A stretch of 64,000 nt of DNA from Arcanobacterium_A hippocoleae_A (GCA_040360365.1 CP136412.1), one strand, 5' to 3'. Shown: positions 1 to 10,916, counted from the stretch's first letter. Translations and numbers: made by a program. Notes: a model not told the origin generated them from the letters alone.

Positions 1-152
1 TCCGCACTCAGGCACGCTGGGATAATGCGCCGGTACTCAAGGTTACTGACGAGCTCTCCGGCGAGACGTATCTGTGGAACGATCATCCGTACGTACGTCT
101 TGATCCGCATGGGCAGGCAGCGCATATTCTCAATGTTGAAGTAGTGGGATAA
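1..152 (+). CDS. glgE: GlgE maltosyltransferase, C-terminal end (partial)
   Basis: The window opens inside a gene whose last 49 codons are read from base 3 to the stop at 150-152. The tail contains VTDELSGETYLWNDHPYVRL followed by a DPHGQAAHI segment, which resembles the C-terminal beta domain of GlgE, the enzyme that adds maltose from maltose-1-phosphate to alpha-1,4-glucan. The next three genes are treS, mak and glgB, exactly the other steps of the GlgE pathway, and this supports the call. The gap to treS is only 14 bases, so the genes are probably one operon. The catalytic domain lies outside the window, so the call rests on this short tail and on context. Confidence 0.75.
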   Translation, partial: RTQARWDNAPVLKVTDELSGETYLWNDHPYVRLDPHGQAAHILNVEVVG

Positions 153-166
153 GTTAAAGGAGCTAA

Positions 167-1926
167 ATGTTGACTGCAAATCCCGCATTTTCCGGTCATC
201 AGACGAACCCGGCTTATCGCCTTGCCGGTGAAGGACCAGGATTGTCGAATGATCCTGAGTGGTTTCGTACCGCAGTATTCTATGAAGTACTCCTGCGGGC
301 TTTTGATGATTCGCGCGGTTCAGGTACTGGGGATTTTCGGGGACTAATTAACCGGTTAGATTACCTCCAGTGGCTTGGTATTGATTGTATTTGGATTCCG
401 CCTTTCTTCCCCTCGCCAATGCGCGACGGCGGATATGATATTTCGGATTACACCGCCGTCGATCCAAAATATGGAACCTTACAGGACTTCTCGGAATTGG
501 TTACAGCGGCACATTTTCGCGGAATTCGGGTCATCATTGATCTCGTTATTAACCATACTTCCGATCAGCATCCATGGTTTCTTTCTTCACGTGAAGATCC
601 GGACGGTCCCTACGGAGATTTTTATGTGTGGCGTGATACCGACGAAGAATATGCTGATGCACGCATAATTTTTGTTGATACTGAAGAGTCGAATTGGACT
701 TTTGACGCGCAGCGGCGCCAATTTTTCTGGCATCGTTTCTTTTCGCATCAACCTGATTTAAACTATGAAAATCCTGCTGTACGGGAAGCAATTTTTGAGA
801 TTGTCCGTTTCTGGTGCAAGTTCGGTATTGACGGTTTCCGGCTCGACGCAATTCCGTATCTTTTTGAAGAAGAGGGAACTAACTGCGAAAATCTGCCGAA
901 AACACACGAGTTTCTGCGGGATTTGCGGGCACTGATCGATGCCGAATTCCCTGGGCGAATTTTGCTTGCGGAAGCAAATCAATGGCCGGAGGACGTTATC
1001 GAATATTACGGTACTGCCGCGGAACCAGAATGCCATATGTGCTTTCATTTTCCCGTTATGCCGCGCATTTTTTACGCATTACGGGATCAGCGTGCAAGCG
1101 CAATTCGGGAAATCCTTGAATCCACGCCTGAGATTCCCAATTCGGGTCAATGGGGTACTTTTTTGCGCAACCATGATGAGTTAACGCTGGAAATGGTTTC
1201 GACAGAAGAGCGTGAAAAAATGTACTCATGGTATGCAGAAGATCAGCGGATGCGTGCAAATATTGGAATTCGCCGCCGTCTTGCACCGCTGCTTGGAAAT
1301 TCCCGTTCCGAAATCAAACTTGCAAATTCGCTGCTGCTCTCTTTACCGGGTTCGCCGTGTCTTTATTATGGCGACGAAATCGGGATGGGCGACAACATCT
1401 GGCTTCCAGATCGGGATTCTGTGCGGACTCCAATGCAATGGAGTCCGGACCGCAATGGCGGTTTCTCACTCGCTGATCCGGGAAAGCTTTATCTTCCGGT
1501 GAATCAGTCACTTGTCTATAATTATCAAGCTGTGAATGTTGAATCCCAACTCGCCCAGCCGGGTTCATTGCTGCATTGGACTAGGGGAATTTTAGAAGCC
1601 CGCCGCGCTTTCCCAGTACTCGGTAACGGAAATTTTCAGCTGCAGGAGTCAAATGATGAGGCGATTCTTGCTTTCACCCGCGCAAATACTGAACAGACCA
1701 TTCTCTGTGTCATGAATTTAGCCGCAAACCCGCGCACAACAATAATCGATATTCCGCAGCTTTCCGGAGCGAATCTTTTGACGCTTTCGGCGGGGCAAGC
1801 TTCGGTGCTTTTAATAACGACGGCCGCGTGACCTTAAATCTCGGTTCACGGCAGTTTTACTGGCTGGTAGTAGCGGAAAATGAAGGGGAGGATTATCTCG
1901 GCACTTCCCTTTCAGCTGCAGATTAG
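167..1926 (+). CDS. treS: Trehalose synthase (maltose alpha-D-glucosyltransferase), frame broken near the 3' end
   Basis: GH13 enzyme that interconverts trehalose and maltose and so feeds maltose to the GlgE pathway. The start is ATG 167 with AAAGGAG about 6 bases upstream. GH13 motifs are all present: NHTSDQHPW (residues 129-137), GFRLDAIPYL with nucleophile D227, LAEANQW with acid/base E269, and RNHDEL with D337. The open frame stops at 1831 after 554 residues, but the typical C-terminal beta-domain ending (LGSRQFYWLVV, then a stop at 1924-1926) continues in another frame. One extra T in the TTTT run near 1814 joins the frames into about 586 residues, the usual TreS length. It is not fused to the maltokinase, which follows 18 bases later. 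Confidence 0.93.
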
Positions 1927-1944
1927 CGAAGGGGAAGAACGGAA

Positions 1945-3349
1945 TTGCAAAGTAATAATTCACAGGAGCTGTCAGCAAAGTCTGTAGCTAATCTTGAAAA
2001 ACTGATTAACGAGTGGATTGGGAAAACACGGTGGTTTATTTCCGACCGGGCAAATCCGCAGGCGCATATTCTGCACGGGTACACACTAGCTTCTGATTTT
2101 ACCTCTTCTACCACTTTGCTTATCGTGCGCAGCGGATCTGCAGATTACTTTCTGCCGATTACTTTAAGTATCACTGATCCGGAACTGCTTTCGGCCCTTT
2201 CTGAATACCCGGAGGCGGTACTGGGTTATCTTGATATTAATGGGCAGAATCTGGCTGTTATTGATTCAACTGAGCATCCGAAAGGGCAGATTACGCTGCT
2301 GCAGGCATGTCTCGGTGAGCTATCGGTACCGCAGCTTAGCGGCAGTGCACTGCGCGGTCAGCTTTCACAGCTTCCCGCGTTTAAGCGAATCGATAAGCTC
2401 CGCTCTGAACAGTCAAACACTTCAATCGTTTACGAATTTGAAACATCCGATGAAGCCGATAGTTCCGGCTTGATTATGAAGCTGTTTCGAATTGTCCACC
2501 CTGGTGAAAATCCTGATGTGCAGCTCCAGGCCGCACTTGATAAATTCGGTTCTGCAACCGTACCGAAACAGTATGGAAGTGCACGGGTGGAACTTGGCGC
2601 AGCCGGCAGCGCGCCGACAGCAGATGTACTTTCGGTGCAGGAATTTCTTACTGGGGCTAAGGATGCGTGGCAGGTCTTTCAGCAGGAGCTGGCTTCCGGA
2701 GTGCAAACACCGCAGAATCCGGAAGCGATTTTCGCACTCGGAGCAGTTACTGCCGATATTCATAGTGTGCTGGCTGAGTCTTTTCCGACCGTTCCGATAC
2801 ATTCCGATGCAAAAATCTGACTCGTGCCAAATGGGCGCATCAAGCCGAACTGGCAATCGCTGCAGCGCCGAATCTGGCAGTGAATCGGGAAACAATTGAC
2901 GCAATTTTTGATGCTGCACTCGCTGTCGAATGGCCGCAGGCACAGCGGATTCACGGCGACTATCATCTTGGGCAAGTGCTGAACGTGCCGAAACGCGGAT
3001 GGATTGCTCTCGATTTTGAGGAGAACCGCTAAAATCTTTAGCTGAGCGAAGTCAGCCTGGTTTGGCGCTGCGCGATGTGGCCGGAATGCTTCGTTCTTTT
3101 TCCTATGCTGCCGGCGCTGCAGAGCTGAGCGGGAAACCAAGCAGCACTACGCTCACGTGGGCGAATGAAGCAATAAAGCTGTTTCTTGCCGGATACGGCG
3201 TATTGTCTCCGGATGAAGCAGTGCTTCTTGACGCTCTGATTCTCGAAAAAGCATTGTACGAGGTAGTGTATGAGGCAACTTACCGTCCGCGTTGGCTGCA
3301 AATTCCGCTTCGCGGAGTCGGGAAGATTCTCGGTTCTCACCGCTATTAG
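1945..3349 (+). CDS. mak: Maltokinase, two frame breaks
   Basis: Phosphorylates maltose with ATP to maltose-1-phosphate, the donor for GlgE. The start is TTG 1945, preceded by GAAGGGGAAG. Sequence identity comes from the kinase-like motif HGDYHLGQVL and the metal-binding DFEGEP segment typical of aminoglycoside-phosphotransferase-fold maltokinases, and from the downstream RDVAGMLRSF. The frame breaks twice: at the A run near 2815 (one A restores KNLTRAKWAH) and near 3026 inside GAGGAG (one G restores DFEGEPLKSL). Repaired, the protein is about 468 residues, normal for Mak. It lies between treS and glgB on the same strand. As read literally it would be truncated before the active site, so the breaks are more likely sequence errors than mutations. 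Confidence 0.9.
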
Positions 3350-3581
3350 CCGGAGCTTTAGTTTCCAGATATTTACCTGTTTAGAGCGTTGGATTCAGCG
3401 TGATTATTTCTTAATCCGCGAAAAGTGTGAGCTGAGACAATAAACGTAGTAATCTAGATGTATATTCAGATATGTCGTTTCGCTGATGAAACTTTTCAGA
3501 ATCATATTGCAAAGCATATTGCTAATTCTGATTTGCTGCAGAAAGCAAAACACATCGCATTCATATGGAAAGAAGGCTGAA

Positions 3582-5765
3582 ATGAGCCCTCAGGCAATTA
3601 CCGTCGATACTGATGTTCTTAACGCCGTCTCGAATGGCGCTTATCATGCTCCGCACGATGTACTCGGAGCACATAGCGACGGAGAAAATATTACGATTCG
3701 TGTCATTAGGCAGTTCGCTGAAGAGGTATATATTGTTACCCCCGCAGGCGAGTTTCCAGCACAGCATGAGCATAATGGCGTGTGGGTGTGTGTGCTGCCG
3801 GATACGCAGATTCCTGACTATCGTGTGCGTGCAGTCTATGGCGACTCAGAGTACACTTCAGACGACGCCTACCGGTTCTTGCCGACTATCGGTGAAGTAG
3901 ATAAGTATCTCTTCGCTGAAGGACGCCACGAAGAGCTTTGGAAAATGCTTGGCGCACATGTGCGCACCTATGATTCGGTGCTTGGCGAAGTGCATGGAAC
4001 AAGTTTTTCCGTCTGGGCTCCGGCTGCGCGCTGTGTGCGGGTGGTCGGTGATTTTAACGGCTGGAATGGTATCACTGCCGCAATGCGCTGTCTGGGTGAA
4101 ACTGGGATTTGGGAGATTTTCATTCCGAACGCAGCTGCAGGGAACCGGTACAAGTTTGAGATTCAATATCAAGACGGTTCTTGGCATCAGAAAGCTGATC
4201 CGTTAGCTCGTTGTACTGAAGTTCCGCCGTCGACGGCTTCAGTAATTACTGATTCAGATTTTGTGTGGTCAGATCAGGATTGGATGAATCAGCGTGAGCA
4301 CACTAATCCGCATGCAGGTCCGGTTTCAGTGTACGAAGTGCATATCGGTTCATGGCGAAAGGGATTGAGTTACCGCGAACTGGCTGAACAGCTGATTGGG
4401 CACGTTAAATATCTCGGGTTTACGCATGTAGAGTTCCTGCCGGTGGCGGAACATCCATTCGGTCCTTCCTGGGGTTATCAGGTAACTTCGTATTATGCTC
4501 CGACGGCCCGTTTCGGCTCTCCCGATGATTTCCGGTATCTGATTAATGAACTTCATCAGGCGGGAATTGGGGTAATTATGGACTGGGTGCCTGCCCATTT
4601 TCCGAAAGATGAATGGGCGCTGGCGAAATTTGACGGTTCAGCTCTTTTCGAAGATCCGAACCCGCTGCGCGGAGAACATCCAGATTGGGGAACGTTAGTT
4701 TTCAACTTCGGCCGGAATCAGGTGCGAAACTTTTTAGTTGCAAACGCGCTTTACTGGTTTGATGAATTCCATATCGACGGGATTCGTGTCGATGCCGTCG
4801 CTTCAATGCTTTATCTTGACTATTCACGGGAAAATGGACGCTGGCAGCCAAATATTTACGGCGGCCGTGAGAATCTTGAAGCAATTTCTTTTATTCAGGA
4901 AGTTAATGCGACGGCTTACCGCAAGTTCCCCGGAATCATGATGATTGCTGAGGAGTCTACTTCGTGGGGCGGCGTTACGGGAATGACTGAAAACGGCGGT
5001 CTTGGCTACGGGCTGAAGTGGAATATGGGTTGGATGAATGATACGCTCCGGTATCTTCAGGAAAAGCCGATTAACCGTCGGTGGCATCATGGCGAGCTGA
5101 CTTTCTCACTCGTTTACGCTTTCTCAGAACAGTTCCTCCTTCCGCTTTCGCATGACGAAGTTGTGCATGGGAAAGGATCGTTATATAACAAAATGCCTGG
5201 AGATCATTGGCAGAAGCTTGCGGGATTGCGGCTGCTCTACGCATATCAGTGGTCTCATCCCGGAAAACAGCTGCTCTTTATGGGGCAAGAGTTCGGACAG
5301 ATTGATGAGTGGTCTGAGGCACGCTCGATTGACTGGTGGCTTACCGATAATCCGCAGCATGATGGTGTGATGAGCTGTGTGAAAGCGCTGAACGAAGTGT
5401 ATAAAACGCATTCTGCACTCTGGTCGGATGATTTCAGCAATTCCGGTTTCGAGTGGATTGATGTAACCGACGGCGATCACAATGTGCTCTCATATCTGCG
5501 GAAATCTCGTGACGGCAGCGAACAAGTTGCAGTACTTTGTAATTTCTCCGGCGTCGCATACAACGATTACCGTGTCGGGCTGTCTGCGGGCGGCGCTTGG
5601 GATGAGATTTTTAATTCCGATGCTGCTGAATTCGGCGGATCGGGCGTAGGTAATCTTGGTCAGGTAACGGCAGAAGCGGTTGGCTGGAACGGGCGTCCGT
5701 TCTCCGCACAGGTACAGCTTCCGCCTTACGGGGTAGTGTTCCTCGCTCCGGCAAATAACAGTTAG
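3582..5765 (+). CDS. glgB: 1,4-alpha-glucan branching enzyme
   Basis: Creates alpha-1,6 branches in glycogen or alpha-glucan made by GlgE. The start is ATG 3582 with GAAAGAAGG upstream; an in-frame ATG at 3486 adds a non-homologous stretch and is rejected. The 727-residue protein has an N-terminal beta-sandwich/CBM48 half and a GH13 domain. Visible catalytic elements are GIRVDAVASM with nucleophile D404, MIAEEST with acid/base E457 and LSHDEVVHGK with D525. The C-terminal beta domain ends in PPYGVVFLAP. The frame is intact, unlike its two upstream neighbours. A 232-base gap separates it from mak, so it may have its own promoter. Two interleaved inverted repeats lie just after its stop. Confidence 0.96.
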   Translation: MSPQAITVDTDVLNAVSNGAYHAPHDVLGAHSDGENITIRVIRQFAEEVYIVTPAGEFPAQHEHNGVWVCVLPDTQIPDYRVRAVYGDSEYTSDDAYRFLPTIGEVDKYLFAEGRHEELWKMLGAHVRTYDSVLGEVHGTSFSVWAPAARCVRVVGDFNGWNGITAAMRCLGETGIWEIFIPNAAAGNRYKFEIQYQDGSWHQKADPLARCTEVPPSTASVITDSDFVWSDQDWMNQREHTNPHAGPVSVYEVHIGSWRKGLSYRELAEQLIGHVKYLGFTHVEFLPVAEHPFGPSWGYQVTSYYAPTARFGSPDDFRYLINELHQAGIGVIMDWVPAHFPKDEWALAKFDGSALFEDPNPLRGEHPDWGTLVFNFGRNQVRNFLVANALYWFDEFHIDGIRVDAVASMLYLDYSRENGRWQPNIYGGRENLEAISFIQEVNATAYRKFPGIMMIAEESTSWGGVTGMTENGGLGYGLKWNMGWMNDTLRYLQEKPINRRWHHGELTFSLVYAFSEQFLLPLSHDEVVHGKGSLYNKMPGDHWQKLAGLRLLYAYQWSHPGKQLLFMGQEFGQIDEWSEARSIDWWLTDNPQHDGVMSCVKALNEVYKTHSALWSDDFSNSGFEWIDVTDGDHNVLSYLRKSRDGSEQVAVLCNFSGVAYNDYRVGLSAGGAWDEIFNSDAAEFGGSGVGNLGQVTAEAVGWNGRPFSAQVQLPPYGVVFLAPANNS

Positions 5766-5776
5766 GAAGGATTTAT

Positions 5777-5840
5777 TGCAGTTTGCAGTGTTTGCTTTTT
5801 GCAGGCAGCTGCAAACTGCAGCCTGTTTCAGCTGCCTGCA
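5777..5840 (+). repeat. Two interleaved inverted repeats after glgB (pseudoknot or switch)
   Basis: Repeat A pairs TGCAGTTTGCAG (5777-5788) with CTGCAAACTGCA (5809-5820). Repeat B pairs TGCAGGCAGCTG (5800-5811) with CAGCTGCCTGCA (5829-5840). Both have perfect 12-bp arms. The order is a-b-a'-b', which is the topology of an H-type pseudoknot or of two alternative hairpins sharing bases 5809-5811. The element begins 12 bases after the glgB stop and lies about 160 bases before the LacI-family start. It could be a terminator/antiterminator, a 3'-end structure or operator DNA. No T run follows. Confidence 0.7.
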
Positions 5841-6001
5841 GATGTTTATTACAGATTTCCGTACAGAAGAATCACTGCAGGCTGCTGAAATATTTTCGAA
5901 TTTTTCAGGTATTCCATTCCCCGGAAGCGCACTGTGCCGAAAGTTTGGTTACGGGAATTTTCGCATCGGGAATTTTTGCACAAGGAAGTGAAATCTCAGC
6001 T

Positions 6002-7020
6002 ATGGCAGGAAAAATTCGGCTTGAAGATATTGCAAAACAAGCAGGCGTCTCAACAGCCACTGTTTCACGCGTACTTAATGATAAAAACTCGTGGCGCCTG
6101 AAACACGTCATGCAGTGATTAAAGCATTAGATTTGCTCGGTTATGAACGGCCAGAAAAACTCCGTGAACGTTCCAGCGGGCTGATTGGGATGATTGTACC
6201 GGAACTGACAAACCCGATTTTTCCGATTTTTGTGCAGCAATTACAAACCGCAATGTCAATGCAGGGTTATACTCCGTTGCTTACTGCGCAGCATGCTGGT
6301 TCCACTACCGAACAAACTTATGTAGACGCAATGCTCGAGCATAACGTTGCCGGTATTATCTTCCTCTCCGGTCTGCATGCGGATTTAACTGCGAATCTTG
6401 ACCATTATCAGCGGATTATTGAAAAGGGAATTCCATATGTGACGATTAACGGCGCCAATCCGGCACTGCAAAATCCTGATTTTAGCTGTGATGACCATTT
6501 TGCTGCCGCTCTTGCCGTACGGCACTTGATTTCGCAGGGACATACGCAAATTGGTTTGGCTACAGGTCCGATCCGTTTTGGTGTCTCACGGGCAAAGAGC
6601 GAAGCATATACCGCAACAATGCGCCGGCTCCTGCCAAATGTTGTTCCGAAACAAGAATATACACTTTATACGGTTGAAGGAGGTCAAGCCGCTGCCGCAG
6701 CGCTCCGCAAAAAGGGATGCACGGCAATGATTTTTGCTTCAGATGTGATGGCGCTTGGTGCGATTCGTTATTTTCAGAATATTGGTTTGGACGTACCGCG
6801 TGATGTTTCGGTAATCGGTTTTGATGATTCACAGTTTGCCGCATTCACAAATCCGCCGCTCACTACTTTGCACCAGCCGGTAAAAGCAATGGCAGATGCA
6901 GCTGTTGCGACACTGATTTCGATGATTCGCGGCGAAAAACCAGCATTTGAATCAATGAAATTCCCGCCGGAGTTAGTGGTTCGTGCTTCTACCGGCGCAT
7001 TACAGAAGCGGCAGCAGTAA
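6002..7020 (+). CDS. LacI-family transcriptional regulator, one frame break
   Basis: DNA-binding repressor or activator with an N-terminal LacI helix-turn-helix (IRLEDIAKQAGVSTATVSRV, residues 5-24) and a periplasmic-binding-protein-like sugar domain (GLIGMIVPELTNPIF to DVSVIGFDDSQFA). The start is ATG 6002. The frame breaks near 6091: one G added to TCGTGG joins VLNDKNS to VAPETRHAVIKALDLLGY, giving about 339 residues, the standard family size. It follows the glgE-treS-mak-glgB cluster on the same strand, so a role in alpha-glucan or maltose control is a reasonable inference, but the effector cannot be read from sequence. An in-frame upstream extension starting near 5783 has no family similarity and overlaps the repeat structure. 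Confidence 0.9.
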
Positions 7021-7035
7021 CGCCAAATTTTGGCG
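7021..7035. terminator. Small hairpin between convergent genes
   Basis: CGCCAAATTTTGGCG is a self-complementary 15-mer directly after the LacI-family stop, in the 31-base gap between two convergent genes. The stem is about 6 bp with a 3-base loop and no T run, so terminator function is only a guess from position. Confidence 0.35.
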
Positions 7036-7051
7036 AATATGCGAAAATCAG

Positions 7052-8047
7052 TTAGAAAAGCACGTTTGCAAGTGCACGTCGGGAACTTTTCACAAGTTCA
7101 TGCTCTGCACCGAGCGTTTCAAAAAGTCTTAATATCCGTTCACGTGCTTTCTCCCGCTGTTCGCCGTCAACAGCAGCAATCACATCAATTAAACGCCGAA
7201 AAGCTGCGTCTGGACGCCCAAGCGCCATCTCAATATCAGCTGCGTCCAGATGCGGGGCGATATCTGCAAGATCAGCTTTTGCAGCTTTCATTAAGATTTC
7301 TTGCGCGAGATGTGAATCTCGATTCGGATTCAGCAGATCCATCCGCTGCAGTAACTCTACTTGCGCAAGTGCGGTCTTGGCTTCAAGATCATGCGGATTC
7401 TCTTTCAAAGCTTTTGCATATGCTGCCTGCGCACGCGGAAGATCACCTGCATTGAGCGCTGCATTCCCCTCCTGATGCAGCGGTGAAAGTTCCGGATCCG
7501 GCGGGGTTTGTTGATCTGCTGTTTCGGTTCCGTCAAGTACGCCGACGATTCCATATTGTGCTGCAGCAGCGAGCAGTTTTTCAATTGTTTGGATAATATC
7601 TTCTTCATTTGGAAGCCCTTGAAAGAGCGGAATCGGCTGCCCCTGGAGCAATGCGGCGGCGGCCGGCACAGCATTAACTCCAAAAGCTTGCGCCACTGCC
7701 GGCTGTTCATCAGTAGAAACGGTTCCCGCACCAAAGCGGCCTTGGTATTGCACCGCCAAATTTTCTACACTTTTCCGCAGTTTTTCAGAGTTCGGCGATT
7801 GCGCAGAATAGAATACGAGCACGAATGGTACCTGCGCGGAAAGTTCAAGCGTATCTTTGAGGTTCGTTTCATTCAATTTGCGTATCAGCGCACCAGCAAT
7901 TTTTCCATTGTGATCTGCATTAACGAGATTTGCATTATCGTTTCCGGCTTTCCGGGCTGGCGCTGCAGCTGTTTTTGCAGCATTAGCCTGGGCAAGAGCA
8001 CTTAAATCAACTGCTCCTGAAAGATTTACTGGGAAATTTTGCACCAT
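7052..8047 (-). CDS. Thioredoxin-fold protein with TPR C-terminus (YbbN/CnoX-like)
   Basis: A 331-residue protein. An N-terminal linker is followed by a thioredoxin fold (about residues 65-165, PFVLVFYSAQSPNSEKLRKS through FGVNAVPAAAALLQGQP) and then tetratricopeptide-like helices (HQEGNAALNAGDLPRAQAAY). The CxxC motif is absent: the active-site loop reads SAQSPNS, so redox catalysis is unlikely and a chaperone or holdase role like CnoX/YbbN is the better inference. The start ATG 8047 has GAGGAG upstream. The frame is intact. In related actinobacteria such proteins commonly sit beside glgB, as here. It is the downstream member of a minus-strand run with an unrecognised lipoprotein and membrane protein. 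Confidence 0.85.
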   Translation of the reverse strand: MVQNFPVNLSGAVDLSALAQANAAKTAAAPARKAGNDNANLVNADHNGKIAGALIRKLNETNLKDTLELSAQVPFVLVFYSAQSPNSEKLRKSVENLAVQYQGRFGAGTVSTDEQPAVAQAFGVNAVPAAAALLQGQPIPLFQGLPNEEDIIQTIEKLLAAAAQYGIVGVLDGTETADQQTPPDPELSPLHQEGNAALNAGDLPRAQAAYAKALKENPHDLEAKTALAQVELLQRMDLLNPNRDSHLAQEILMKAAKADLADIAPHLDAADIEMALGRPDAAFRRLIDVIAAVDGEQREKARERILRLFETLGAEHELVKSSRRALANVLF

Positions 8048-8187
8048 TTTACTGCTCCTCTATTTCTTTTCTGCCAGACCGATTCGCTAATCCGGAACTC
8101 AATTTCTGTATTATAACGTGTTGCTAAATTTGTATCAGCAACTCGGTTAATAATATTTTCGACAACTTTCCTGATTAAAGATAAGAG

Positions 8188-9202
8188 CTACTCATTGGTA
8201 ACAGATACGAGTGTCGGTGCTGTCGCACCAATAACTTCCACGGTCTGATTCTGCTGTTTTTTCGATGTATCTTTCGGCGGAAGATAGAATGCTGCAAGCA
8301 GTGTATAGCTTGCGGTGAGTTTTTCTTCACATCTACCTGCGGCTGATCTGCACTGCCGGAGGCTAGCGCACCGATTTCGCCTTTTAAACGCAGTGTTGCA
8401 TTTTCATCACTGCGTTCTACCACGACGTTATATTTTATCTCGCCGGTAAGAATCGCACCGCCGCCTTCTGCCGGCACTAGCTGGAATCCTTTATCCCCAA
8501 CTGCAGCTCCGGTTTGCACCGCTGCGAGCTGGCCAAGCGCATTTTTGAGCTGTTCGCGCTGTTCTTTAATCTGGGTAAAAATCGGGTCGCTTTCGTTAAA
8601 TTTCGGTTCTTTTTGCTCGCCAGAATTGAGATATGCAGTGTAAGAATTCAGCAGCTGCGCCGGATCTGTCAGGTATTTTTCAGCTTTCCGAATCGTCTTT
8701 ACATCGGTGAGGTTTGACTTCAACTTTGGAATTTTCAAATCTGGGAAAAGGTAGGTTTGCCCCCAGAGTGTATAAGCAGCACGTGCACTTTCCTGCACCC
8801 AGATGCTCATTGTCTGGAAATTCTGTTTTTCAGTTGGCTGATTCACACTCGCCGCGACACGCGGAAATTCAGTTCCGGCAGAAATCGGCACTGCTTTTGG
8901 ATCAATTACGACGGCAGCGAGCGGATAGTTATCGCCGAGAATTTTTTCAGCCGATACTGTGCTTCCCGCTGAAACTTCGTTACTCCGCCAATTCGCACAC
9001 CCAGTTGGGTGCTGTCAAGAGTTTTGTCAGCTTTTTCCAGATTTTCTTTTGCCTGTTTGAGAATAGTTTCAAAGTTCTCCGTACTGACGATTGGTTCAGC
9101 GATTCCAGTAGTTTTCACGGCTGGGACTTCAACTGCGTTTGCACATGCAGTAAGCCCAATTGCGAGCATCCCTGCAAGGATGATTTCGGCTGCTTTACGC
9201 AT
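8188..9202 (-). CDS. Putative secreted lipoprotein, unknown function, two frame breaks
   Basis: I do not recognise the family. From ATG 9202 (AAGGCGGTGG upstream) the protein begins MRKAAEIILAGMLAIGLTAC, a classic lipoprotein signal with lipobox LTAC and Cys20, so it is probably anchored outside the membrane. The rest is a helical, charged region (FETILKQAKENLEKADKTL) and a domain ending VIGATAPTLVSVTNE. Two breaks are repaired by single A insertions, at the A6 run opposite 8942-8947 (restores LKKILGDNYPLAAVVIDP) and the A5 run opposite 8321-8325 (restores VDVKKKLTASYTLLAAFY). Repaired length is about 338 residues. Its start overlaps the end of the upstream membrane-protein gene, so the two are probably translated together. 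Confidence 0.75.
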
Positions 9203-10447
9203 TGTTTCCACCGCCTTTTTGCAGTTCAGCTTGTTCCGATAATGTTTCTTCGCTTTGCGGGTCAATAAATTTATGATGCTGTTTTTCTTCCAGGGATTCA
9301 TTTTGGGATTCACCGTGATTCTGATTTGGGATTTCATCGTCGGCAGCCGTGAAATTCCAGAGCGATTTCAATCTTCTGCGTTTTCTGTACCCGGATCCGC
9401 CGCAGTGTTATCCGGCATGATTGTTTGATCTGCTTCCGGGGCGGAATCTGCTTCTGCCGTTTCCCTGTTTTCGATTTTCTCCGCTTGCTTCTCCGGTTCG
9501 GGCACCGCTGTGCCCGTATCTTTGTCAGGTTCGGATGAAACCGGAATGACGATTCGATCTGCAGCAGAAAGTTCGCGTGCACGCAGCGCGCTCGTCCGCG
9601 AAGTTCCGGGTAAAATACTTGCACCAAAGGCACTTTCAGTGTGTTCGCGTTGAATTTTCCGGTCTGTTTCAGGTGCTGCCAAATCACCTTTGAAAATTGG
9701 CAGAACTTCAGTTAACGCTCCGGCTTGTGCTGCACGATGTGCTTTCCGGTTAGCTTCACGTTTCCGGAAATAGTTCACACGTGCACGCGACTGACTATCT
9801 GCAAAAAGCAGATAAACACCAACGAGCGAAATCAAAATCCCGATAATCACAACCTGTACCGTGGGAAATCCTTGCGCTTTTACCTGCCAGCGGATTGTAA
9901 TATCCGGGGCGATTCCTGCAGTAGAAGCAGCAATAAAAGAGCGCTGCGTATTCGCCGGTACAGTGTACTCCAGCTTCAGCTTCTTACTTTCACGGCCAGA
10001 TTTTTCCCACAAATCTGATTTTTCCATCACGAGAGTGCCGTCGCGCAGCAGCTGTGTATCTGTTTGCTGCACCTGCGCTTTTGCCGGCTTTGCGGAAACT
10101 TTCGCTTCAGTGCTCGTCTGCAATCCGGCAACTTGGGTTACACTCGATTCACCTACATAAGCCAAAACGTCTTCACTGCGTCCGATTGCCCAAAGCAGCT
10201 GTGTACCTGGCGGTGTATTTTTCGGGATGTCGGCGGTAATAGTCACGGGTGCGCCGTTATAAAGTCCAAGTACTCCCGGAGCAGTGGTAATAAATGTGGA
10301 TTTTTCAGCTGCTGCTTTAACTTCTACTGATGTACTAGTACTGCGTATTGCCCCATATACAAGGGCGAAAAGCGACAGGAGTATTCCCAGCACACTTAAC
10401 GTAATGCCGGCAATCCTTTTTATCGACAAATCTTTCAATTTCCACAC
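9195..10447 (-). CDS. Putative membrane protein, unknown function, one frame break
   Basis: Family not recognised. The start is ATG 10447 (MWKLKDLSIKRIAGITLSVL). There is one transmembrane helix near residues 12-34, an extracytoplasmic domain of about 170 residues, and a second helix (VQVVIIGILISLVGVYLLFA), then a basic then acidic, Glu/Pro/Ala-rich cytoplasmic tail. The open frame stops at 9368. Adding one T opposite 9372-9373 continues it as EDLKSLWNFTAADDEIPNQN and on to a stop at 9195-9197 that overlaps the next gene's ATG (ATGCGTAA). This overlap is what operonic genes usually show, so I prefer the longer end, with moderate confidence. The two-helix topology and the lipoprotein partner suggest an envelope-associated pair. 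Confidence 0.65.
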
Positions 10448-10916
10448 TCACGTTTCAAAGTCTTGGCATTATTTTTTCCGCTGAAAACCGCTCGTTACCG
10501 CGTCTGTGCCGCTAAATCACTGCAAAATTCCTTAAGGATTTGAGTGTACGGCACTTCCAAACACATTGCTCTCAGTATAACGATTTAACAACAATTCTCG
10601 CATCCAGATTCTCGCCGAGAGCTAAACCATGAACATTACAAATTTAACTGATATAAGCACAAATCAGGAGACTAACGCAAAATTGCCCAATACCGCTGCC
10701 GCAAACATTTTCCGCAGGAATTAACTCAGAGCATTGAACTCATTTCGCTGGTAGTGTATCGTGCAGCTAAACACTATCGCCGCATCCGGCAGGAAACCAG
10801 TATCACAACTATCTTCCGCTCCAGCGCGCATCCTACTTGCGTTGGATAGTTCCGATAGGCTTGATTTGGATGATTCAAATTCTTTAATCTTTCACACAGA
10901 TTTTAATGGAGGCATT
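10448..10916. other. Divergent intergenic region, no gene seen
   Basis: These 469 bases separate the leftward membrane-protein gene from the rightward DivIVA-like gene. The open frame extending upstream from the latter (to 10761) has no recognisable content and I treat it as non-coding. Promoters for both directions should lie here, but I could not pick convincing -35/-10 pairs. Confidence 0.5.

Noticed and set aside
2800..2830. Programmed ribosomal frameshift in mak and other genes
   Set aside because: The sites lack a consistent slippery heptamer with downstream structure, and 33 such events in one window would be implausible.
5783..6001. N-terminal extension of the LacI-family regulator
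   Set aside because: The family starts with its helix-turn-helix; the extension runs across the inverted repeats and shows no homology.
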